Shown here one piece after another: positions 36,213 to 45,332 of a stretch of DNA of 64,000 nt (positions are counted from its first letter, which is position 1; each line of letters opens with the position of its first letter). The stretch comes from Flavobacterium magnum. GTDB taxonomy: Bacteria > Bacteroidota > Bacteroidia > Flavobacteriales > Flavobacteriaceae. Both the position numbers and the translations under genes were made by a program. Where the stretch lies: the NCBI RefSeq assembly GCF_003055625.1, contig NZ_CP028811.1, positions 2,108,001 through 2,172,000 of the forward strand, in the 5' to 3' direction. Below the pieces are notes generated by a model, which worked only from the letters and a program-made list of their open reading frames with translations, was not told the origin of the DNA and did not search any database.

Positions 36213-36273
36213 ATTGTTGCAACAATATTTGTAGGTACAAATGTATTGCAAAAGATTTCATTTGTATATACAA
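36213..36273. promoter_or_regulatory. Operator-like palindromes upstream of the MarR-YceI operon
   Basis: Three palindromes occur close together: ATTGTTGCAACAAT (36213-36226), ATTTGTAGGTACAAAT (36227-36242) and TTGTATATACAA (36262-36273). The last two share TTGTA...TACAA, typical for MarR-type sites. They lie between the MarR gene and the divergent thiol-redox genes, so both directions could be controlled. Confidence 0.6.
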
Positions 36274-36350
36274 CAGTGTATTAAATTTTTGTTAAATGCA
36301 TGTAGTGGCCGTTTGAATTGGGTACTTTTATTGTCCTGAAAAAATTTGAG

Positions 36351-36884
36351 ATGACGAAGATCCTGGCGTTTTTCCTGATGTTGCTACCGTTGTCATTCAT
36401 CCGGGTACGGGCGATTCCGGATTCCGGAGAGCCGAAACCGCTGAGAGTTTATGAGAAGGATGGAGTGAAAGTCCCGGCATACGATTTTCGGTCACTGGAG
36501 TATTTCCTGAATAAGAAAAATGACACCACTTATGTCGTAAACTTCTGGGCCACCTGGTGTGCGCCCTGCGTGGCAGAGCTGCCACATTTTGAGAGATTGC
36601 ATCGGGTTTACAACAACCGGAAAGTGAAGGTACTGCTTGTAAGCCTTGATATGAGGAAAAAGATAGAAAGCAGCCTGCTTCCTTTCATCAGGCGGAAGGA
36701 ACTTAAATCAGAGGTTTTTTTTCTCGATGACCCAAACGCAAATGAATGGATAGGGAAGGTGGATCCTACGTGGTCAGGTGCCATACCAGCCACGATAATC
36801 TTTAACAAAACCGAAAGAAAATTTTACGAGCAAAGCTTTACATTTGAAACTTTGGAGAAAGAATTGAAACAATTTATAAATTAA
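36351..36884 (+). CDS. TlpA-like thiol-disulfide oxidoreductase
   Basis: 177 residues. A signal peptide (MTKILAFFLMLLPLSFIRVRA) directs it to the periplasm. The thioredoxin fold has the active site WCAPC with C70 and C73 (VVNFWATWCAPCVAELPHF) and a cis-proline loop near IPATIIF. It would reduce or oxidise envelope proteins. A TTG 33 bp upstream is in frame but lacks support. It is 5 bp before the next redox gene, starting a four-gene run. Confidence 0.9.
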   Translation: MTKILAFFLMLLPLSFIRVRAIPDSGEPKPLRVYEKDGVKVPAYDFRSLEYFLNKKNDTTYVVNFWATWCAPCVAELPHFERLHRVYNNRKVKVLLVSLDMRKKIESSLLPFIRRKELKSEVFFLDDPNANEWIGKVDPTWSGAIPATIIFNKTERKFYEQSFTFETLEKELKQFIN

Positions 36885-36889
36885 ATATC

Positions 36890-37504
36890 ATGAACAGATT
36901 TACAATGCTCTTGCTGGCCATCGTAGTCACCGGGGCCAGTGCATTTACGATAAGGGAGGCTGCCGGCAGTGGATACAAGGTGGGGGATACGGCGACAGAT
37001 TTCACGCTCAGGAACGTTGACGATAAAATGGTCTCGCTCAGGGATTTTAAATCGGCTAAAGGGTTTATTGTCATTTTTACCTGCAACCACTGTCCGTTTT
37101 CTCAGGCATACGAAGACCGGATTATTGCGCTGGATAAAAAATATGAGGCCAAGGGTTATCCTGTGATTGCCATTAATCCGAACAACCCTGCCAAACAGAA
37201 GGACGACAGTTTCGAACTTATGAAGGTCCGCGCCAGGGAGAAAGGCTTCACATTCCCATACCTTTTTGACGACGGACAGAAAATTTACCCGCAATATGGC
37301 GCTACCAAAACGCCGCATGTATATGTTTTGCAGAAAGAAGGAAAGGCATTGGTAGTAAAATATATCGGCGCTATCGACGACAATTATGAGGATGAATCGG
37401 CCGTAAAGCAAAAATATGTCGAAAATGCCGTGGATGCATTGCTTGGCAAGAAAGACATCCCCGTAAAGGAAACCAAGGCCATCGGCTGTTCAATCAAGGC
37501 GTAA
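36890..37504 (+). CDS. Redoxin/AhpC-TSA-like thioredoxin family protein
   Basis: 204 residues with a probable signal peptide (MNRFTMLLLAIVVTGASAFT). The redox site is CNHCPFSQAYE with C65 and C68, preceded by the AhpC/TSA-like VGDTATDFTLRNVDDKMVSLRDF. This type of CxHCP-containing redoxin is widespread in Bacteroidota. It probably works with the TlpA-like protein encoded 5 bp upstream and the rhodanese 18 bp downstream. Confidence 0.88.
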   Translation: MNRFTMLLLAIVVTGASAFTIREAAGSGYKVGDTATDFTLRNVDDKMVSLRDFKSAKGFIVIFTCNHCPFSQAYEDRIIALDKKYEAKGYPVIAINPNNPAKQKDDSFELMKVRAREKGFTFPYLFDDGQKIYPQYGATKTPHVYVLQKEGKALVVKYIGAIDDNYEDESAVKQKYVENAVDALLGKKDIPVKETKAIGCSIKA

Positions 37505-37522
37505 AGCAATTAAAACCGTTAT

Positions 37523-37834
37523 ATGAATTTATCACAAAATGAATGGGCGTCACAACTCGAAACCGATCCAAACGCCGTTATCCTCGATGTAAGGACGGAG
37601 GACGAATGCAATGAAGGCATCATCCCAAATGCCATAATGATTGATATCTACAAAGGGCAGGGTTTTATCTACGAACTCGAAGCGCTCGACAAATCAAAGA
37701 ATTATTATGTGTATTGCAAGGCGGGCGGCAGGAGCAGCCAGGCCTGTGATATTATGGGGCAACTGGGCTTTGCCAACACCTTTAACCTCATGGGCGGCTT
37801 CATGCAGTGGCAGGGTGACACCGTGCAGCCATAA
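37523..37834 (+). CDS. Rhodanese-like domain protein
   Basis: 103 residues, a single rhodanese domain. DVRTEDECNEGIIPNAIMIDI matches the CH2A-type start and the active-site loop is YCKAGGRSSQ with the persulfide-forming C65. No signal peptide is visible, so it should be cytoplasmic. It could carry sulfane sulfur. It follows the two redox genes closely. Confidence 0.92.
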   Translation: MNLSQNEWASQLETDPNAVILDVRTEDECNEGIIPNAIMIDIYKGQGFIYELEALDKSKNYYVYCKAGGRSSQACDIMGQLGFANTFNLMGGFMQWQGDTVQP

Positions 37835-37860
37835 ATAACTTATTCCCAGCGTTTTTTTTG

Positions 37861-37907
37861 TTTGTTTGAAATTTTTGTTAATTTAGCTTTGTAGAAATAA
37901 TTCTACA
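37861..37907 (+). promoter_or_regulatory. Promoter and inverted repeat of the DUF2892 gene
   Basis: TTTG at 37861-37864, a 19-bp spacer and TAGCTTTG at 37884-37891 form a good Bacteroidota promoter. A perfect inverted repeat TGTAGAA-ATAA-TTCTACA (37890-37907) overlaps the end of the -7 box and the expected start site, where an operator could block transcription. Confidence 0.6.
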
Positions 37908-37930
37908 AAACCAAAAAACTAAACACAAAC

Positions 37931-38152
37931 ATGAAAAAAAATGTCGGCAAATCTGACATGATTGTCAGGTTTATTTTGGGATCAATATTACTTATATTGT
38001 CCTTTACAGATGTAAGCCCCGACGAACTTTTGGATGACCTGTTTGCCATTACAGGCGTCTATTTGCTGCTGACAGGATTGATAAGGTACTGCCTTGTCTA
38101 TTTTTTTCTGGGTCTCAGCAGTTATTCGAAGGGCAGGACCAAAATGTACTGA
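37931..38152 (+). CDS. DUF2892 (YgaP-like) small membrane protein
   Basis: 73 residues with two hydrophobic helices: MIVRFILGSILLILSF and ITGVYLLLTGLIRYCLVYFFLG. Starts KKNVGKSDMIVRFILG, the DUF2892 signature. Such domains are often next to or fused to rhodanese domains (E. coli YgaP), which fits the rhodanese gene 96 bp upstream. It has its own promoter and terminator. Confidence 0.88.
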   Translation: MKKNVGKSDMIVRFILGSILLILSFTDVSPDELLDDLFAITGVYLLLTGLIRYCLVYFFLGLSSYSKGRTKMY

Positions 38153-38181
38153 TACCGCTTTTTTAAGGCGGTATTTTTTTT
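38152..38181 (+). terminator. Rho-independent terminator of the DUF2892 gene
   Basis: ATACCGC, a 9-nt loop and GCGGTAT are followed by a run of seven T. The stem begins at the last base of the DUF2892 stop codon. Confidence 0.85.
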
Positions 38182-38266
38182 GAAAGATTTTTAACGGTTG
38201 TTAAGATGGGAAACTGGTTTATCATAACTACTTTTATCAATTGAATCCGCCTTAAACTGTGAGAGA

Positions 38267-39523
38267 ATGTCCGAAAGAATCCGTGAAAAACTGCAAATCC
38301 TCGCCGACGCCGCAAAATATGATGTCTCCTGCTCATCAAGTGGTAGCAACCGCAAAAACACGACTAAGGGACTCGGTGATGCCAGCAGTTCCGGAATTTG
38401 CCATACTTATACGGAAGACGGACGCTGCGTGTCGCTGCTGAAAATCCTGCTTACAAACCACTGCATTTTCGATTGCGCATTTTGTGTATCCAGAAAAAGC
38501 AATGATGTAAAGCGCGCCGCATTTACCGTTGATGAAGTCGTGGAACTTACCATGAGTTTCTACCGTCGCAATTATATTGAGGGCCTTTTCCTGAGTTCAG
38601 GGATTTTCAAGAATGCCGATTACACTATGGAACGGCTTGTGCGCATTGCCAAGAAACTCCGGCTTGAAAATAACTTCAACGGATACATTCATTTAAAAAC
38701 GATTCCCGGGGCAAGTGAGGAGTTGCTTACCGAAGCCGGATTATACGCCGACAGGATGAGCATCAATCTCGAAATGCCGACGGAATCAGGATTAAAACTC
38801 CTTGCGCCTGATAAGTCGCATGAGGATGTGAAGAAACCGTTAGGCTTCATAAAAAACAGCATCATCGCCCTCAAAGATGAAAAGAAACTCATCCGCAGCA
38901 CGCCCAAATTTGTGCCTGCTGGGCAGAGTACCCAGATGGTGATAGGGGCAACCCCCGAAACCGACATGGAAATCATGTACAGCGCAAACGAGTACTACAA
39001 GAACTTTGACCTGAAACGCGTCTATTATTCCGGCTATATCCCCATCAGTTATGATACGAGAATGCCTGTCATAGGAAGTCAGCCGCCGCTCCTTCGTGAA
39101 AACCGTTTATACCAGACCGATTGGCTGATGCGCTTCTACGGATTTGATGTCCATGAAATTCTTAATAAGGACAATCCGCACCTCGATGTCGATATTGACC
39201 CTAAATTGAGCTGGGCGCTCCGCAATATGGAGTCGTTTCCGATTGACATCAACACCGCCGATTATAAGATGATTCTCCGCGTTCCCGGCATTGGGGTAGG
39301 TTCTGCCAAAAAGATTGTTATGGCGAGGAAGTTCGGCCGACTGCGTTCAGACCAGCTCCGGCAGATGGGTATTGCCTACAATCGCGCAAGGTATTTTATC
39401 CGATGCGCGGACAGCGTTTTCCAACTCAATGAGCCCGATGGTTTTATGATAAAACAAAAAATCCTGTCAGAAAGCCAGAGCAAATACCTGAAGGTCCCGC
39501 AAAACCAACTTACTTTATTCTGA
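38267..39523 (+). CDS. Putative DNA modification/repair radical SAM protein
   Basis: 418 residues. The radical SAM cluster motif is CIFDCAFC with cysteines 66, 70 and 73 (spacing x3, x2). A C-terminal helix-hairpin-helix (LRVPGIGVGSAKKIVMARKFGRLR) suggests DNA contact. Together with the next gene it matches the TIGR03916/TIGR03915 pair of presumed DNA metabolism proteins, whose substrate is not established. The ATG start is preceded by AAACTGTGAGAGA. The stop overlaps the next start (TGATG), so the two are coupled. Confidence 0.9.
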   Translation: MSERIREKLQILADAAKYDVSCSSSGSNRKNTTKGLGDASSSGICHTYTEDGRCVSLLKILLTNHCIFDCAFCVSRKSNDVKRAAFTVDEVVELTMSFYRRNYIEGLFLSSGIFKNADYTMERLVRIAKKLRLENNFNGYIHLKTIPGASEELLTEAGLYADRMSINLEMPTESGLKLLAPDKSHEDVKKPLGFIKNSIIALKDEKKLIRSTPKFVPAGQSTQMVIGATPETDMEIMYSANEYYKNFDLKRVYYSGYIPISYDTRMPVIGSQPPLLRENRLYQTDWLMRFYGFDVHEILNKDNPHLDVDIDPKLSWALRNMESFPIDINTADYKMILRVPGIGVGSAKKIVMARKFGRLRSDQLRQMGIAYNRARYFIRCADSVFQLNEPDGFMIKQKILSESQSKYLKVPQNQLTLF

Positions 39524-40281
39524 TGACCGTTTTTGTTTTTGACGGCAGTCTTGAAGGGTTGCTGACTGCGGTATTCGAATTTTATGAAACCAAACCCGGC
39601 GCGGTGAAAATCGTGCCGCAATCGCATTACCAGCCCGGATTGCTGGAATCGGCGGTTGATATTTTCAGTGATGATGCCAAGGCAAAACGCGTTTGGGAAG
39701 GATTGGGGAAGAAGATAGGAAGTGACTGGCAGCTCCGGTTCTACAAATCATACCTTTCTGAAGTGCCTGAAATGGCACAGCATCTGTTTGATTTCTGCCG
39801 TTACATTTTTGACAATCCCAAAGGGGCGGAACAAAATTACGGACACCCGTCGGTGATGGCCATTTCCAAAATGGACCGCAGCGTCAACCGCGAGAGGCAC
39901 CGCATGAAAGCGTTCATCCGGTTCCAGGAAACCATCGACGGCATGTTCTATGCCACGGTGGAGCCCGACTATAACGTGTTGCCCCTGATCGCCAATTTCT
40001 TCAAAAACCGTTATGCCGACCAGCAATGGATTATTTATGACCTCAGACGACATTATGGGTTGTATTACGACCTGCAATCGGTTTCGGAAATTACAATGTC
40101 TTACACCCCTGAACTGCGTAAAGGTGACACCGACGGGCTGCTGCACAACAAAGAAAGCCTGTATGCGGTGCTGTGGCAGGATTATTTTAAAAGTACCAAC
40201 ATACCCGCCAGAAAGAACATGAAGCTTCACCTGCAGCACGTGCCCAGGCGGTATTGGAAATACCTTACCGAGAAGCAATAA
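39523..40281 (+). CDS. TIGR03915 family putative DNA metabolism protein (partner of the radical SAM protein)
   Basis: 252 residues starting MTVFVFDGSLEGLLTAVFEFYE, the typical start of the DUF4130/TIGR03915 family. Its C-terminal LQHVPRRYWKYLTEKQ and the RHRMKAFIRFQ stretch are conserved blocks. Related domains occur in uracil-DNA glycosylase-like fusions, so a DNA repair role with the radical SAM protein is likely but unproven. It overlaps the preceding gene by one base. Confidence 0.88.
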   Translation: MTVFVFDGSLEGLLTAVFEFYETKPGAVKIVPQSHYQPGLLESAVDIFSDDAKAKRVWEGLGKKIGSDWQLRFYKSYLSEVPEMAQHLFDFCRYIFDNPKGAEQNYGHPSVMAISKMDRSVNRERHRMKAFIRFQETIDGMFYATVEPDYNVLPLIANFFKNRYADQQWIIYDLRRHYGLYYDLQSVSEITMSYTPELRKGDTDGLLHNKESLYAVLWQDYFKSTNIPARKNMKLHLQHVPRRYWKYLTEKQ

Positions 40282-40359
40282 CCCCACAGCGTTTCGCATT
40301 AGAGTGCGTCGCAATCATATATTTTTTAATGCGCCCAATGAAAAGAATGGTTTTTTTCA

Positions 40360-40367
40360 TACATTTG
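40360..40367 (+). promoter_or_regulatory. Candidate -7 element of the signalling gene cluster
   Basis: TACATTTG matches TAnnTTTG. No -33 TTTG is seen 19 bp upstream, where there is a T run instead. If used, the 5' leader before the kinase at 40555 would be about 180 bases and carries a CCCC...GGGG hairpin. Confidence 0.35.
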
Positions 40368-40554
40368 GGTACCAATAAACAATTTTAGATCCGGAACCGG
40401 TCCTTGAAAAGATCAGTCCCCTTTCCCGGGGATCATTCCTGAAAACTGCAATTCCATATGTATTACATTTTGGACTATCAGTGAATGCTGGTGGCTTACG
40501 CTTGAGCATAACGGTTTGCCCTGCGTTAAGAAGGGGCTGTTTGCCCGTATATAT

Positions 40555-41763
40555 ATGATACTAATTGTAGACGATAAAAGGGAGAATATCATCCCGCTCA
40601 AAAAAATCCTGGAACTGCATCACCTTGAATCGGATTCGGCCGAATCAGGAGAGGAAGCATTGAAGATGATTCTCAAAAAGAATTATTCATTGATTATCCT
40701 CGATGTACAAATGCCCGGAATGGATGGCTTTGAAGTTGCCGAAGCACTTTCAGGCAGCAACCGTACCAAGGATATCCCGATCATTTTCCTCTCGGCCATC
40801 AACAAGGAGAAGAAATACATCTCCAAAGGCTATCAGACCGGCGGGGTCGACTACGTCACAAAGCCGGTCGATGCCGACCTGCTCATCCTAAAAGTCAAGA
40901 CGTTCCTCAAATTATACCAGCAGCAGCAGGAACTTAAGGCGCTGCACGGTTTGTTGTCCAAAGAAATCGAAATCCGGAAAGAAGCCCAGGAGAATCTTGA
41001 GGGAAAGGTACTGGAACGCACGCGTGAACTGCAATCCAAGAATGAGGAATTGGAATTCCGGAACCACGAATTGCAGCAGTTCGCCTGGGTGGTTTCGCAC
41101 GATTTAAAGGAACCCATTCGAAAAATAGAGATTTTTGTGCGTCTGATTAAAGAACGCTATCTTATCGATGAGCAGAAGGCGCACGAAACCGTCGACCGTG
41201 CTTTGGCGTCATCAGCCAGGATGACCAAACTGATTGAAGACCTGCTGGACTACTCCAGGCTGTCATCGTCGGCCGTTCCTGAGCAAACCGATCTCAATGA
41301 GGTCGTGGGCGAGGTCCTCTCTGACCTCGAATATCTTATCGATCAGAAAAACGGCACTGTAATCCTGGCCAACGATTTGCCGGTCATTATGGGAATACAA
41401 AGCCAATTGCGCCAGGTGATGCAAAATCTGATCGGCAATTCGCTGAAATTCTCGAAACCGGATATCGCGCCGGTAATCACGATCACATCGGAATGTGTGA
41501 CCGAGAAGGATTGCGATGCCACCGACTGTGAAAAGGGCAAATACTACCGGATTTCGGTAAAGGATAATGGCATCGGTTTTGACCAGAATTATGTCGACAA
41601 GATTTTTACCATTTTCCAAAGGCTGCACCACCGCGACGCTTATGAAGGCACCGGTATCGGCCTGGCCATCGCCAAAAAAATCATTGAAAAACACAACGGC
41701 CTGATAACTGCCCGAAGCCAGGAAGGACAGGGGGCCGAATTCATTATTATTCTCCCAAAATAA
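40555..41763 (+). CDS. Receiver domain-histidine kinase hybrid (bacteriophytochrome-like kinase core)
   Basis: 402 residues. An N-terminal receiver domain (ILIVDDKRENIIPLKKIL; phosphoacceptor D50 in LIILDVQMPGMDGFEV; K in YVTKPVD) is joined by a coiled coil (about 125-175) to a HisKA domain with H182 (VVSHDLKEPIRK) and a HATPase with GTGIGLAIAKKI. There is no sensory or membrane domain, so it is cytoplasmic and should take input through its receiver. A TTG start at 40516 is in frame but has no support. It is the first of five genes with small gaps that form a signalling cluster. Confidence 0.93.
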   Translation: MILIVDDKRENIIPLKKILELHHLESDSAESGEEALKMILKKNYSLIILDVQMPGMDGFEVAEALSGSNRTKDIPIIFLSAINKEKKYISKGYQTGGVDYVTKPVDADLLILKVKTFLKLYQQQQELKALHGLLSKEIEIRKEAQENLEGKVLERTRELQSKNEELEFRNHELQQFAWVVSHDLKEPIRKIEIFVRLIKERYLIDEQKAHETVDRALASSARMTKLIEDLLDYSRLSSSAVPEQTDLNEVVGEVLSDLEYLIDQKNGTVILANDLPVIMGIQSQLRQVMQNLIGNSLKFSKPDIAPVITITSECVTEKDCDATDCEKGKYYRISVKDNGIGFDQNYVDKIFTIFQRLHHRDAYEGTGIGLAIAKKIIEKHNGLITARSQEGQGAEFIIILPK

Positions 41764-41770
41764 TAACTTT

Positions 41771-44700
41771 ATGCAGAACAATTTTAAGCGGAATCTAATT
41801 GTCAGTTCAGGAATCTCCATGCTAATCCTCCTGATCAGTTCGACGGCCTCCTACATCAGCATCAGGAAACTGCTCGACAGCAATGCAATGGTCAACCACA
41901 CCAACGAGGTAATTTACCAGATCAATCAGGGCCACAATATTACAATAGAAGCGCAAAACAGTGTGCGCGGTTTCCTCATCACCGGAAAAAGTGCCCTGCT
42001 GGAGGCTTACAACGGCGCCGAAGAACGTGCCGGTATTTCTTACCAGACATTAAAAGGGCTTACGGCAGACAATCTTACACAACAGAAAAACATGGCCGAG
42101 CTGAAGCTCAACAGCCAGATTTTCTATAGTTACCTGAAAGAAAGGGTCGCCTCCAAAGCGGCGGGGTTTAATGCCACGGAAGAGCATTTGCTCCGGGGGA
42201 AAGAACTGCTCAACAACCTGCGCGGGTCGTTGCGGGCGATGGAAAATGAAGAGCAGCGCCTGCTTAAAATCAGGATTGAGCAGGCTTCGGAAAATGCCAG
42301 CTACAGCTTGATCTTAATCGTACTGGCGGCGTTATTGGCACTGGTCATTACGGTTGTCTTTTTCATCCGGATGCTCAGGGATTTCAGGCAAAGGCAAAAA
42401 CTTCAGATGGAACTGCAACGGAACGAAATCGAAACCGCCAACCGCATCCGGGTCATCAGCGGAATCGCGGAACAAATTTCGGACGGGAACTATGAAATCC
42501 GCGTCAATGACAACGAAAGCGATGCATTGGGAAGCGTCGCGGGCTCGCTCAACAATATGGCTGTATCACTGAACCGGTCGTTCAACCTGCTTACAGAAAA
42601 GGAATGGCTGCAAACCGGGATGGCCCATCTGAGCAATGTGATGCTCGGGGAGAAAACTGTCGAACAACTCACAAAGGAAACCATCGAGTTCGTTGCCGAA
42701 TACACCAAAAGCAATGCCGGCGTGATTTACCTGCTTGAAGGCGATGAATTGCACATGGTGTCGGGCTACAGCTTCATCCCATCCAAAAAACGCGAGCGAC
42801 TGAAACTTGGCGAGGCACTGACGGGACAGGCGGCAAAGTCAAAAAAAATGCTTGAACTCAAACTGACTGAAAATGAAGACATCAGCATCTCTTATGCGTT
42901 GGGCGAAATCAGGCCTGCGCATGTCGTTGCCATACCTTTGATGGAAGCCAATGTCGAAGGCGTGATGGAACTCGCTTCGGTAAGGGAATTCACGACCCTG
43001 GAGCTCAACTTCCTTACTGACGCCTCGTACAATATCGCCATTGCAATCAAGGGCGCACTGAGCCGCAAACGCGTACAGGAGCTGCTTGAGGAAACACAGG
43101 CCCAATCTGAAGAACTCAGCGTGCAGCACAGCGAACTTGAGAGCATTAATGCGGAACTGGAAACCCAGACCGAAAAGCTGCAGGCTTCAGAAGAGGAACT
43201 CAAAGTGCAGCAGGAAGAATTGCAGCAAACCAATGAGGAACTCGCCGAAAGAAGCGTACTGCTTGAAGAACAAAATACTGAAATCCAGAAAAAATCGGAG
43301 GCGCTGGAACTCTCCACGAGGTATAAATCCGAATTCCTGGCAAATATGTCGCATGAGCTGCGTACACCGCTGAATTCAATATTGTTGCTGAGCCGTTTGC
43401 TTTCGGAAAACAACGAGCAGAACATGAGTGCCGAGCAGATTGAATTTGCCAAAGTAATCCAAAGCTCGGGCAACGGACTTTTGGGATTGATCGATGAAAT
43501 CCTCGACCTGTCGAAAATCGAGGCAGGGAAAATGGAACTTGAGATCCTCGACGTTCCTGTGCAGGACATCGCCGAAAGCCTGAAAAGCCTGTTTTCCGTC
43601 ATGGCGAAGGAAAAAGGGATTGAGTTTAAGGTCATCACCAAAAACGCGCCATTGGTCATTAAATCCGATAAGATGCGCCTCGAACAAATCCTTAAAAATT
43701 TAATATCAAACGGCATCAAGTTTACCTCTAAAGGTGCCGTAACGCTCGAGATTTATAAGGATCCCAAAAATGAAAAATTCCTTTGCTTCAGCGTCAGGGA
43801 TACCGGAATCGGGATTTCACCTGAACAGCAGCCTCTGGTTTTCGAAGCTTTCCACCAGGCCGATGGCTCAACCAAACGCAAGTATGGCGGAACGGGCCTC
43901 GGATTGTCAATCAGCAGGGAACTGGCGAAATTGCTTCAGGGCGGACTGTCATTGAAAAGTGTCCTAAATGAAGGAAGTGAATTCACGCTTCGAATCCCCG
44001 TTTCTATTTCAACCGCAGGCCATGCAATCCCTGACCCCGCGGCAGATCCTGCTTCGGCCGCCACCGCGGAACTTTCACATGGCGCGCCGGATCGTTACGT
44101 TGCACCGGATATCCCGGAAGACCTTCCTGATGACCGGGATGCGATTTCCGCGGGCGACAAGGTCATACTGATCGTTGAAGACGACACCCATTTTGCCAAA
44201 TCTTTACTCGATTACACCAGGAAGCGTGGGTATAAAGGCGTTGTCAGCGTTCGTGGTGACCATGCGCTAAACCTGGCATTGACATTCCATCCGGTCGGCA
44301 TTTTGCTCGACATCCAGTTGCCCGTGAAAAGCGGTTGGGAGGTGATGGAAGAACTCAAAAACAACCCGCAGACCCGCCCGATTCCGGTCCACATCATGTC
44401 ATCGCACAAGTTGCGTCAGGAAAGCCTGCTTAAGGGCGCCATCAATTTCCTGGACAAGCCTGCCGCTTATGAGCAGATACCAGAAGTATTTAAGAAGATT
44501 GAGCAGATCGTAAACCGCGATGCGCAGAAGGTCCTGATCATTGAAGACAACTCCAAACACGCCAGCGCCCTGGCATTTTTCCTCGAAACGCACAGCATCA
44601 GCTCGGAAATCAAGAGTGAAGTATCGGAAGGGGTGATGGCATTGCAGAAGCCTGACATCAACTGCGTGATCCTGGATATGGGCATCCCTGACCGCCAGGC

Positions 44701-45328
44701 GTACGACATCCTGGAAAAGGTCAAGGAAAATCCGGGATTGGAAAACCTTCCCATCATTGTATTTACAGGGAAAAGCCTCTCGATGCAGGAGGAACTGAAG
44801 ATTAAAAAATACGCCGATTCCATTGTCGTAAAAACGGCCCACTCATACCAACGGATGATTGATGAAGTATCGCTGTTCCTGCACCTGATGGAAGAAAAGA
44901 AAACCGAAGGCATCAAAAACAAGAAATACCAGTTGCTGAATAATGTGCTCAGCAACAAAACGGTTTTGGTTGTCGATGATGACGTCAGGAATATCTATTC
45001 GCTCACCAAAGCGCTCGAGATACTGCAAATGAAAGTCGTCACCGCGATCGACGGCAAGGAGGCCCTGAGGATCCTTGATGAAAACCCAGGCGTTGATGTG
45101 GTATTGCTCGACATGATGATGCCCAACATGGACGGCTATGAAACGGCGCAGCGCATACGCGAAAAGCCGAAATTCAGGAACCTGCCCGTGATTGCCGTGA
45201 CGGCCAAAGCAATGATGGGTGACCGCGAAAAGTGCATCAACGCAGGGGCTTCCGATTACATCACCAAACCCGTCGATGTCGACCAACTGCTGTCACTGCT
45301 GCGCGTCTGGCTTTACGATAAACAATAA
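41771..45328 (+). CDS. Hybrid sensor histidine kinase with CHASE3, HAMP, GAF and three receiver domains
   Basis: 1185 residues. Order: membrane helix at about 8-30, CHASE3 extracytoplasmic domain (35-180), second helix near 178-198, HAMP (to about 270), GAF (290-430), a long Glu/Gln coiled coil (430-515), HisKA with H528 in SHELRTPLNS, HATPase (GTGLGLSISREL), then three receivers with acceptors D847, D969 and D1114. The three receivers in series suggest phosphate routing to more than one target. The gene lies 7 bp after the first kinase and is followed by a stand-alone response regulator and CheR/CheB. Confidence 0.95.
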   Translation: MQNNFKRNLIVSSGISMLILLISSTASYISIRKLLDSNAMVNHTNEVIYQINQGHNITIEAQNSVRGFLITGKSALLEAYNGAEERAGISYQTLKGLTADNLTQQKNMAELKLNSQIFYSYLKERVASKAAGFNATEEHLLRGKELLNNLRGSLRAMENEEQRLLKIRIEQASENASYSLILIVLAALLALVITVVFFIRMLRDFRQRQKLQMELQRNEIETANRIRVISGIAEQISDGNYEIRVNDNESDALGSVAGSLNNMAVSLNRSFNLLTEKEWLQTGMAHLSNVMLGEKTVEQLTKETIEFVAEYTKSNAGVIYLLEGDELHMVSGYSFIPSKKRERLKLGEALTGQAAKSKKMLELKLTENEDISISYALGEIRPAHVVAIPLMEANVEGVMELASVREFTTLELNFLTDASYNIAIAIKGALSRKRVQELLEETQAQSEELSVQHSELESINAELETQTEKLQASEEELKVQQEELQQTNEELAERSVLLEEQNTEIQKKSEALELSTRYKSEFLANMSHELRTPLNSILLLSRLLSENNEQNMSAEQIEFAKVIQSSGNGLLGLIDEILDLSKIEAGKMELEILDVPVQDIAESLKSLFSVMAKEKGIEFKVITKNAPLVIKSDKMRLEQILKNLISNGIKFTSKGAVTLEIYKDPKNEKFLCFSVRDTGIGISPEQQPLVFEAFHQADGSTKRKYGGTGLGLSISRELAKLLQGGLSLKSVLNEGSEFTLRIPVSISTAGHAIPDPAADPASAATAELSHGAPDRYVAPDIPEDLPDDRDAISAGDKVILIVEDDTHFAKSLLDYTRKRGYKGVVSVRGDHALNLALTFHPVGILLDIQLPVKSGWEVMEELKNNPQTRPIPVHIMSSHKLRQESLLKGAINFLDKPAAYEQIPEVFKKIEQIVNRDAQKVLIIEDNSKHASALAFFLETHSISSEIKSEVSEGVMALQKPDINCVILDMGIPDRQAYDILEKVKENPGLENLPIIVFTGKSLSMQEELKIKKYADSIVVKTAHSYQRMIDEVSLFLHLMEEKKTEGIKNKKYQLLNNVLSNKTVLVVDDDVRNIYSLTKALEILQMKVVTAIDGKEALRILDENPGVDVVLLDMMMPNMDGYETAQRIREKPKFRNLPVIAVTAKAMMGDREKCINAGASDYITKPVDVDQLLSLLRVWLYDKQ

Positions 45329-45332
45329 AAAC

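Noticed and set aside
43086..43719. Long Ser/Leu-rich frames overlapping the hybrid kinase
   Set aside because: They are shadows of the coiled coil and HisKA coding sequence in other frames.
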